Shown in pieces: positions 8,579 to 13,317 of a DNA stretch of 13,434 bases. The position numbers were made by a program, and so were the translations under genes. This DNA is from Treponema sp. (GTDB lineage: Bacteria > Spirochaetota > Spirochaetia > Treponematales > Breznakiellaceae). The notes beneath the pieces were generated by a model that saw only the letters and a program-made list of their open reading frames with translations, was not told the DNA's origin and did no database searches. Location: contig JAISSG010000045.1 in the NCBI GenBank assembly GCA_031273185.1, forward strand, positions 1 to 13,434, in the 5' to 3' direction. Position 1 is the first letter of the stretch. Each line of letters starts with the position of its first letter.

Positions 8579-8611
8579 AGCGTGCCTCTCAAAAAAAAAT
8601 TTTGTGACTAC

Positions 8612-8640
8612 ACAATAGGCTAAACCCGCAGGTTAATCAA
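8612..8640 (-). promoter_or_regulatory. Predicted promoter of the cupin gene
   Basis: On the minus strand TTGATT (8640-8635) and TATTGT (8617-8612) are 17 bases apart. Transcription would start near 8605, giving a leader of about 27 bases before the ATG at 8578. Confidence 0.5.
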
Positions 8641-8693
8641 GTCCGCGCATGGATATGCCAAACTTTTGGATTGACAAACCCGCCCAAAAATGA

Positions 8694-8876
8694 CAATATG
8701 CCATTACCCAGGGCAAAAAACCGAGCGTTATACAGACGAGAACAGGAGTTCTTGGGCCCAACAAGATCGGCGGCATAGTGGTTAGCGCAATTAACCTGCT
8801 CTCTGCCGATATTGATCGGGGTGCGCTGGTAACGATTGATCAACACAAGACCCGCGTTACTTTACTTCCCTTGTAA
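8694..8876 (+). pseudogene. Remnant of a DUF5615 PIN-like toxin gene (C-terminal third)
   Basis: From just after an in-frame TGA (8691-8693) to the TAA at 8874-8876, the frame encodes 60 residues with the C-terminal pattern of DUF5615 PIN-like proteins: GKKPSVI, then a spaced helix, then RGALVTIDQHKTRVTLLPL. The family usually has about 110-120 residues and begins with its catalytic Asp motif (FLIDxNLS), which is missing; sequence before 8691 does not continue the match. These proteins are predicted nucleases of toxin-antitoxin systems. No antitoxin partner was seen beside it. The call is from memory of the family pattern, so moderate confidence. Confidence 0.5.
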
Positions 8877-8906
8877 CATTTCCCCAAAATCTCCGTTTTT
8901 AAGGAC

Positions 8907-8981
8907 GGTAACGCTACCAGCAGTGTCGTTAGGCGCAATGGTACACCAGGGGTTTTCAATAGCTGCTACCGTTGCGTTACC
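8907..8981. repeat. Imperfect inverted repeat in the non-coding stretch before the paralogue cluster
   Basis: GGTAACGC (8907-8914) and AGCAG (8919-8923) are mirrored by CTGCT (8963-8967) and GCGTTACC (8974-8981). The stretch 8877-9043 holds no gene I can support; a minus-strand ORF of 62 codons (8862-9050) crosses it without a ribosome site. Confidence 0.35.
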
Positions 8982-9043
8982 AAGGTTCTGTAACCCACTG
9001 GTGACTGGAACCATGCGTGTATTTCCCCGCCAAATGCGAATGC

Positions 9044-9072
9044 TTGACATTTTTCAATCTTTATGGTATTTT
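9044..9072 (+). promoter_or_regulatory. Strong predicted promoter of the paralogue cluster
   Basis: A perfect TTGACA (9044-9049) is followed after 17 bases by TATTTT (9067-9072), with an extended -10 TG at 9064-9065. Transcription would start near 9079, leaving about 200 bases of leader before the first long gene at 9281. A short ORF begins almost at the predicted start site (9080). Confidence 0.65.
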
Positions 9073-9127
9073 TACGGTTATGAACATGAGACCGAATTTG
9101 CGCCAGTATTCTGCGGACTCACCTGAA

Positions 9128-9142
9128 TCTCTCTCTCTCTCT
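9128..9142 (+). repeat. (TC)n dinucleotide tract inside a short leader ORF
   Basis: Fifteen bases of alternating T and C (seven TC units plus T) lie inside an ATG-initiated ORF of 23 codons (9080-9151) directly downstream of the cluster promoter. Loss of one TC unit would move this ORF into a frame that stays open to the TAG at 9322-9324, overlapping the start of the next gene. The ORF has no ribosome site of its own and would be close to leaderless, so its translation is uncertain. Confidence 0.5.
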
Positions 9143-9280
9143 TTATTATAGAAGAAAACCGTCAAAAACACCCATTTCCCCCTACACCTTTTTTCAAGGG
9201 AGAAATTTGCCCAAATGACAACGCTAACGAAGTCCACGCAGAGGCGCGGAGAACGCAAATAATACCTGAGGAGGAACAGT

Positions 9281-10111
9281 ATGGAAACCTTAGACCCACA
9301 AATAACAGCCGCAATTATCAATAGTAGAGCCCTAATAAACAGTGCAATTATTACCGGTTTATTTTTGGTATTTGCAGCCTTAGCCCCAATTTTATTTCGC
9401 AAGCGTGAACTTTCTACTCAGAAAACGCAAGTAGATGACAGTAATGGCGAAAATAAGGAGAAAGAGAAAGGACCCAGAAAGAAATTTTTCTCATTCTTTG
9501 GATTTAAACTTGAAGACGGTGAAGGAGAAAAAAAGGGGGGTAAAATCAAAACTATCCAAGTATTTTTCTTAAGCATCGGCATTATATTTGTGGCGTTTGG
9601 CATATCTCTGGCAATAACAAGATATATTTCTCATCTGCCAAATAAATCCGGCAATGTACTTGCAAATGTTCCAACGAATACGAACGTCGATATGGAAGGC
9701 ATAAGCGTAAATTTGAATTTCCAGAGCTGGTATTCATGGGGTGGTGTCTCTAAAGCCAATGGTGCAACAAGCAACGAGTGTGTCATAAACAGCAGGGGCA
9801 GGCTTGCGGATTCTGCGGGTATTGTCAATGAACACCTGGGGACTGCCCTGCGCGGCAAAACACTGATTCTGTGTTTTTCCAATACAGGCGCGTCGCGCTT
9901 TAACGGGGGACGTATGGCCAAACTTGAGGGGGATAACCTTGTGTTACTGGCTGATAACGCATTCTCAGTTTTGGATTATTTACCCGAAGAAGACAGATTG
10001 TTTCCCAATGGGTTTGAATTCAAAATCCCCGACACTTTTAATGGGAAACTGAACATTGTATTCTATCAGGCTGATTTGAACAACCTGAGAATTACCGCGT
10101 ACTACAAATAG
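9281..10111 (+). CDS. Two-helix membrane protein with C-terminal paralogous domain (cluster member A)
   Basis: A 276-residue protein not assigned to a known family. Membrane helices lie at about 18-39 and 91-113, joined by a highly charged Lys/Glu-rich loop (40-90). Residues 135-276 form a probably beta-rich, exported domain shared with the next genes: SWYSWGG (149-155), GRLADSAG (173-180), the segment GGRMAKLEG (209-217), FKIPDTFNGKLNIVFYQADL (247-266) and the ending LRITAYYK (269-276). The start is well supported by AGGAGGAAC just upstream. It opens a co-directional cluster; the next gene starts 20 bases after its stop. Its base composition is clearly more AT-rich than the genes left of 8.2 kb, suggesting separate ancestry. 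A surface or periplasmic binding role is only a guess. Confidence 0.75.
   Translation: METLDPQITAAIINSRALINSAIITGLFLVFAALAPILFRKRELSTQKTQVDDSNGENKEKEKGPRKKFFSFFGFKLEDGEGEKKGGKIKTIQVFFLSIGIIFVAFGISLAITRYISHLPNKSGNVLANVPTNTNVDMEGISVNLNFQSWYSWGGVSKANGATSNECVINSRGRLADSAGIVNEHLGTALRGKTLILCFSNTGASRFNGGRMAKLEGDNLVLLADNAFSVLDYLPEEDRLFPNGFEFKIPDTFNGKLNIVFYQADLNNLRITAYYK
10083..10109 (+). repeat. 27-base direct repeat, copy 1 (3' end of member A)
   Basis: The last codons of member A are identical over 27 bases to 10607-10633 at the 3' end of member B. The flanking DNA has diverged, which fits recent duplication or gene conversion between paralogues. Confidence 0.8.
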
Positions 10112-10131
10112 GAAATACTAAGGAGCAAGCT

Positions 10132-10635
10132 ATGCATTACCTGAAAAAACTGATACGGATGGTTTTCATTGCCGGGCTGGCTGCCGGGATTGTGGCATGC
10201 GCAAGCCAGGCACAGCCTGCTGAAACCGCTCCTGCCGCAGAGGGCCTGCGGCTGCAGGGCTGGTCGATCTGGGGCGGCGGTCTGGAAGCCGCCGCGCAGG
10301 GAAACACCGTCACGTTGAACGGCAAGCTCGCCGATGCGGCGGGGTACATGTCGATCCATCTGGCCAGGACCCTGAGCAACAAAACGGTGATACTGGAAGT
10401 GCGCAACGCCGAAGCCTCGGTGTTCAGCGAGGAGCGGATGCTGAAAATCGAAGTGAACCGGGAAGGCCGGCTGGTATACCCGGCGAATGTGAGCGTCCTT
10501 ATCCACGGCGAATACGTCCCCTAGTATTGCGACCGTATCGAGTTTATCGTGCCAGGCGACTTTGACGGAAAGATGAACTTTGTGTTTTATCAGGCCGAAT
10601 TGCAGGACCTGAGAATTACCGCGTACTACAAATGA
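10132..10635 (+). pseudogene. Putative lipoprotein with the paralogous domain, interrupted by in-frame TAG (member B)
   Basis: The frame begins with a clear ribosome site (AAGGAG, seven bases before the ATG) and a lipoprotein-type signal: basic start, hydrophobic stretch and lipobox IVAC with Cys at residue 23. The domain then follows: GWSIWGGG (43-50), GKLADAAG (64-71) and ERMLKIE. A TAG at 10522-10524 stops it at codon 131. The same frame continues without gap through IEFIVPGDFDGKMNFVFYQA to LRITAYYK and a TGA at 10633-10635, matching member A to the end. It is therefore either a recent nonsense pseudogene or a product made by readthrough; the short form would lack the two last conserved strands. 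Without the stop it would have 167 residues. Confidence 0.7.
10607..10633 (+). repeat. 27-base direct repeat, copy 2 (3' end of member B)
   Basis: Identical to 10083-10109. Here it lies beyond the premature TAG of member B, so the most conserved part of the gene is in the stretch that would not be translated normally. Confidence 0.8.
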
Positions 10636-10697
10636 CAACCGGCCCGTAGGGGCTGTACACAAACATTGCTACCATGCAAGGCAGAAAGAGAATTGAA

Positions 10698-10970
10698 ATG
10701 AAAAGGATCATCGTAACATTGGCTTTGGTGTGCGTTGTGGAAGAAGAGGCGGCGGAAAAGCTCAGCATAGCGGAGCTTGAGGCGGCGAACAAAGACGAAA
10801 GCTATTACCGTTTGAGAAACGGCATGTTCAAGGTCCAAGAGGCCGGCGGAACGGATGCCAGCCTGAATGGGGAAAACAAAATACGGGTCAATGTACGCAA
10901 TTTCGCAGAATTTAAAGACACTATAACTCTTACGTTTTATGGAATAAAAATACAAGGAGAGAACGAATGA
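10698..10970 (+). CDS. Short exported protein, probable degenerate copy of the cluster domain (member C)
   Basis: A 90-residue protein from the preferred ATG; an in-frame ATG at 10674 would add eight residues but lacks a ribosome site. The N-terminus (MKRIIVTLALVCVV) looks like the beginning of a signal peptide, but it runs straight into an acidic helix-prone segment (EEEAAEKLSIAELEAANK) with no cleavage motif, so part of the gene may have been deleted here. The C-terminal half ends in a strand TITLTFYGIKI that aligns with the VFYQADL strand of members A and B; the tail LRITAYYK is absent. Its stop overlaps the start of member D by four bases (ATGA), suggesting coupled translation. It may be non-functional. 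Confidence 0.5.
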   Translation: MKRIIVTLALVCVVEEEAAEKLSIAELEAANKDESYYRLRNGMFKVQEAGGTDASLNGENKIRVNVRNFAEFKDTITLTFYGIKIQGENE

Positions 10971-11458
10971 AAAAGGCAATTGCGGCTGGCATCCTGCTTG
11001 CGGCGGGATTGGTTTCGGCATACGCCCAGCAGAGGGAAGTTTATGACATGCTTGGTTGGGATCTGTATATGAAAGGGAATTCCAGCATACGGGTACGGGA
11101 CGCAGGAAACGGGGAAGTTACCTTTTACGGCAAGGCAAGCAGGGAAGGCGGTGCAGGTTATGTGATTGAAAACACAAACCTGGGCCTTGATGGAAAGCGG
11201 CGGATAATCCTTGTTGTTTCGGGAATCAACGATACGGATGAGTTTAACCGGGGAAAACTCCTTAAGCTGGAGCTTAACGGCAGGCCGGTTAGAACCCAGA
11301 ACAGCAGGGACACAAATCGGGGCGATCCTGACTTTTTGAATGCCCGGAACGGGGAGTATGTATTTGATCTGGCGAATTTGGGAGCCATCCTCAAGATTAA
11401 CATTGTGTTTTACGACTGTACCGTGGGAGCCCTTACCTTGAGGATGTTTGTTGAATAG
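10967..11458 (+). CDS. Secreted or periplasmic protein with divergent paralogous domain (member D)
   Basis: A 163-residue protein with a typical signal peptide (residues 1-21, cleavage after AYA). The mature part repeats the layout of members A and B: LGWDLYMKG (29-37), FYGKASREGGAGY, DGKRRIILVVSG, the segment FNRGKLLKLELNG, and near the end LKINIVFYDCTVGALTLRMF. So the domain is kept but strongly diverged. The start is supported by AAGGAGAG shortly upstream and by the ATGA overlap with member C. No known family was recognised. Being small, exported and all-strand in character, it might bind a ligand or a partner; this is inference only. Confidence 0.7.
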   Translation: MKKAIAAGILLAAGLVSAYAQQREVYDMLGWDLYMKGNSSIRVRDAGNGEVTFYGKASREGGAGYVIENTNLGLDGKRRIILVVSGINDTDEFNRGKLLKLELNGRPVRTQNSRDTNRGDPDFLNARNGEYVFDLANLGAILKINIVFYDCTVGALTLRMFVE

Positions 11459-11474
11459 ACAAAGACATTAAAAC

Positions 11475-11494
11475 AAAGTCTCGTAAGAGGCTTT
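11475..11494 (+). other. Hairpin with GTAA loop between member D and the SUMF1 gene
   Basis: AAAGTCTC (11475-11482) pairs with GAGGCTTT (11487-11494) around a GTAA tetraloop, eight pairs with one G-T wobble. No T-run follows, so it is more likely a processing or stability element, or a weak attenuator, than a full terminator. Confidence 0.45.
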
Positions 11495-11535
11495 AAATAA
11501 GTCTGCGGTGACTTTAATACCGTAAAGGAGTTTTT

Positions 11536-12357
11536 ATGAAAAAGATATTTGTTGTTTTGTTCGTTTTTTTGGCTATCGGTGTTTTCGCGCAGCAGAATGT
11601 CGCGCCCAATGACTTTGTTCGTATAAACGGCGGGACATTTACGATGGGCAGCCCCGCCAACGAACCGGAGCGTATGGACAACGAAGGCCCGCAACGACAG
11701 GTAACGGTAAGCTCCTTTTATATGGGCAGGCACGAGGTAACGCAGAAGGAATACCAGGACGTAATGGGTAATAATCCCAGCAATTTCAAGGGGGATAATT
11801 TGCCGGTGGAACAGGTAAGCTGGTTTGACGCGATAGAGTACTGCAACCGGCGGAGTCAGCGGGAAGGGTTGACCCCGGCCTATACGATAAGCGGCAGTGG
11901 AAGTAACCGTACCGTAACCTGGAACCGAAACGCCAACGGCTACCGCCTGCCTACCGAGGCGGAGTGGGAATACGCCTGCCGGGCGGGAACGACCACGCCT
12001 TTCAGCACAGGAAGCAACATAACCACAAGCCAGGCGAACTATAACGGAAATTATGCGTACACCAGCGTGAAAGGGGAGTACCGCCAAAGGACAACCCCCG
12101 TGGGGAGTTTCGCGCCCAACGCCTGGGGCTTATACGACATGCACGGCAACGTATGGGAATGGTGCTGGGGTATCTACCAATATTACCCCGGCGGGGGGCA
12201 GACCGATCCCGCCGGAACGGTTTCTGGCATCACCCGGGTGGGTCGCGGCGGGTCGTGGAACAGCGGCGGGCAGTACCTCCGTTCGGCTTATCGGAGCTAC
12301 AGCTACGACCCAAGCGATCGGTACGTCAACTACGGTTTCCGGCTGGTCCGCCCCTGA
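11536..12357 (+). CDS. Secreted SUMF1/FGE-like (C-type-lectin-fold) protein, candidate DGR target
   Basis: A 273-residue exported protein: signal peptide 1-18 (cleavage after VFA), then a complete SUMF1 (formylglycine-generating-enzyme-like) domain. Landmarks are NGGTFTMGS (31-39), HEVTQKEYQDVMG (66-78), NGYRLPTEAEWEYACRAGTT (134-153), WGLYDMHGNVWEW (197-209), RGGSW (237-241) and GFRLVRP at the end. True formylglycine-generating enzymes carry two active-site Cys just after RGGSW; here residues 242-269 contain none, so it is probably not an enzyme. Residues 242-266 are rich in Tyr, Ser, Asn, Asp and Gly, as in variable lectin-fold proteins such as TvpA of Treponema denticola. AAAGGAG lies just before the ATG. 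It lies 77 bases after member D and may share its transcript. Confidence 0.88.
   Translation: MKKIFVVLFVFLAIGVFAQQNVAPNDFVRINGGTFTMGSPANEPERMDNEGPQRQVTVSSFYMGRHEVTQKEYQDVMGNNPSNFKGDNLPVEQVSWFDAIEYCNRRSQREGLTPAYTISGSGSNRTVTWNRNANGYRLPTEAEWEYACRAGTTTPFSTGSNITTSQANYNGNYAYTSVKGEYRQRTTPVGSFAPNAWGLYDMHGNVWEWCWGIYQYYPGGGQTDPAGTVSGITRVGRGGSWNSGGQYLRSAYRSYSYDPSDRYVNYGFRLVRP
12259..12333 (+). other. Candidate DGR variable region in the SUMF1 gene
   Basis: Codons 242-266 sit at the ligand-binding face of the lectin fold. Most of them end in C or T and could arise from AAC/AAT template codons by changes at the first two (adenine) positions: AAC, AGC, GGC, TAC, TAT, GAC, GAT and GTC occur. The conserved scaffold codons between them (L248, R249, S250, A251, R253, P259, R262) do not have that form. 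This is what adenine-specific retro-mutagenesis leaves behind, but no template repeat or reverse transcriptase is in the window. Confidence 0.4.
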
Positions 12358-12358
12358 G

Positions 12359-12382
12359 CGGCTGAAATGGCTGAGCCGTTTT
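12359..12382 (+). terminator. Short GC hairpin with T-run just after the SUMF1 stop
   Basis: CGGCT (12359-12363) pairs with AGCCG (12374-12378) around a 10-base loop and is followed by TTTT. It could be a weak rho-independent terminator. In DGR targets a hairpin just past the variable region also helps homing, so a second role is possible. Confidence 0.4.
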
Positions 12383-12433
12383 AGCTTCGCCAGCATCTCA
12401 AGGGCGGCACCCGCTAAATTCTTTTGTATATTA

Positions 12434-12496
12434 TCGCACCTAACGACACTACAGATAATGTTGTTATCATAACTAACAACGGAAACGTTAGTGCGA
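12434..12496 (-). repeat. attC-like imperfect palindrome
   Basis: TCGCACCTAACG (12434-12445) pairs with CGTTAGTGCGA (12486-12496) with one bulged base; smaller inverted repeats (GTTGTT/AACAAC, GATAA/TTATC) lie inside. Read on the minus strand, the end nearest the SUMF1 gene is GTTAGGT, which fits the integron core GTTRRRY, while the partner CACTAAC fits RYYYAAC only in part. The total of about 63 bases is within the attC size range. It lies downstream of the minus-strand toxin-antitoxin pair, as a cassette attC would. No integrase is visible, so this stays tentative. Confidence 0.3.
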
Positions 12497-12518
12497 CAAC
12501 GCCGCTACGGAAAAAAGA

Positions 12519-12596
12519 GTCAACGAATTACGCGAATAAATACAAATGCTGAATGAAACTAGCATTTATTCGTGGTAATTCGCGTTCATTCGTTGA
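12519..12596. repeat. Large imperfect inverted repeat
   Basis: Arms around 12520-12550 and 12561-12595 share three paired blocks: CAACGAAT/ATTCGTTG outside, CGCGAAT/ATTCGCG in the middle and AAATGCT/AGCATTT inside, with unequal spacers. No T-run follows. Similar palindromes are often dispersed intergenic repeats. The stretch 12358-12670 contains this, the attC-like palindrome and the hairpin at 12359, but no gene I can support. Confidence 0.5.
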
Positions 12597-12670
12597 GAAT
12601 AATTCATTCAGTTAACACGCAAGAGTGCCTGGCAGAAGGATTTTTGAGTGGAGAAAGAAAGAGAAAGTTT

Positions 12671-12898
12671 TTATAAGTTAACAGCGATTTTTTCCCGAAC
12701 TAATTCGCCGATAATCTCTGACGGCGTTTTATGAAATGCTTCGGCTTTCGTCATAATGTAATTGGCTGACACTTCATCAAGAGCGCCAAGCAATGCACGT
12801 TGACGGGCAAATACCCCCGGTATGTTGGTGAGATTTGGAGTCGTCTTAGTCAACATCTCGTCAAGAGCGTCATATTCTTCATCGGTCATATCAGCCAT
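12671..12898 (-). CDS. Putative antitoxin of a BrnT-like toxin-antitoxin pair
   Basis: A 75-residue protein. The ATG at 12898 is chosen because AGGGAG lies six bases upstream; the seven-codon longer frame has no such support. The N-terminus is acidic and Thr-rich, and the C-terminal segment KAEAFHKTPSEIIGELVREKIAV (51-73, cited by position) has the helix-turn-helix spacing of ribbon-helix-helix DNA-binding proteins, so it may repress its own promoter. Its start overlaps the end of the toxin gene by eight bases, as in toxin-first pairs such as BrnT-BrnA. The sequence is too divergent for a firm family name. Confidence 0.6.
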   Translation of the reverse strand: MADMTDEEYDALDEMLTKTTPNLTNIPGVFARQRALLGALDEVSANYIMTKAEAFHKTPSEIIGELVREKIAVNL

Positions 12899-13160
12899 GA
12901 TTTTCTCCCTTAATACCATATTTCTTATAGAACGATTCTCGACATCTCATAGCATGAAAGACTTTAATCAACTGATCATTGATTAAATTATACATAATTT
13001 CAGTCATGTTTCCTTTGGTGTCAAATCCAATTATAGCATATTTATCTTCATATTCGTCAATAAGAACATCACAAATAAGTGTTCTTACCGTCCAGCGAAT
13101 GTCGGCTTCACTAACCCCATGCTTAAACGCTGATGGTGCAAAAACTATTTCCGGCCCCAT
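12891..13160 (-). CDS. Putative BrnT/DUF4258-like toxin
   Basis: An 89-residue protein from the ATG at 13160. It shows the RelE-like small-toxin pattern: KHGVSEADIRWTV near the start (13-25), a strand-turn segment YAIIGFDTKGNMTEIMY (41-57), and the ending VFHAMRCRESFYKKYG (67-82) with the HAMR motif of uncharacterised toxins encoded before a ribbon-helix-helix partner. Such toxins are typically ribonucleases, which is inference here. The longer frame from a TTG at 13208 is less likely, because a promoter with its -10 six bases before the ATG at 13160 predicts a leaderless message; no ribosome site is present. Confidence 0.6.
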   Translation of the reverse strand: MGPEIVFAPSAFKHGVSEADIRWTVRTLICDVLIDEYEDKYAIIGFDTKGNMTEIMYNLINDQLIKVFHAMRCRESFYKKYGIKGENHG

Positions 13161-13166
13161 GAATGT

Positions 13167-13195
13167 ACTATATGCTATAAATGGTATTTTGGCAA
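13167..13195 (-). promoter_or_regulatory. Predicted promoter of the toxin-antitoxin pair, apparently leaderless
   Basis: On the minus strand TTGCCA (13195-13190) and TATAGT (13172-13167) are 17 bases apart, and only six bases separate the -10 box from the toxin ATG, so transcription would begin at or next to the start codon. Confidence 0.5.
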
Positions 13196-13221
13196 TAAAG
13201 AGAGGCAAGAAGGCGACCAGA

Positions 13222-13268
13222 TTTCAAATTTTGACCAATTATGGGTCATTTTGGCCCATATTTTGAAA
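13222..13268. repeat. Inverted repeat between the toxin promoter and the IS end
   Basis: TTTCAAA (13222-13228) and ATGGG (13241-13245) are mirrored by CCCAT (13255-13259) and TTTGAAA (13262-13268). It lies upstream of the toxin-antitoxin promoter and might be an operator; it could equally be a dispersed repeat. Confidence 0.35.
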
Positions 13269-13317
13269 AAACTCCCCTACAGAGCATTGCCCAACCGGGT
13301 ATTTTACAGTAAACTAA

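Noticed and set aside
8294..8623. Plus-strand ORF of 109 codons opposite the cupin gene
   Set aside because: The minus-strand frame has both cupin motifs with exact spacing, a ribosome site and a promoter; the plus frame has none.
8637..8846. Minus-strand ORF of 69 codons
   Set aside because: It lies opposite the DUF5615 remnant, whose plus-strand frame gives a recognisable protein pattern; this one does not.
8862..9050. Minus-strand ORF of 62 codons upstream of the paralogue cluster
   Set aside because: No ribosome site, its start overlaps the -35 box of the strong plus-strand promoter, and no family was recognised; it could be a remnant but cannot be supported.
9127..9270. A real second protein in the alternative frame after the TC tract
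   Set aside because: The frame is open but its content looks like translated leader or repeat sequence, with no ribosome site or family pattern; kept only as part of the phase-variation idea.
11536..12357. Calling the SUMF1 protein a formylglycine-generating enzyme acting on sulfatases
   Set aside because: The two active-site cysteines expected after RGGSW are absent, there is a signal peptide, and no sulfatase gene is nearby.
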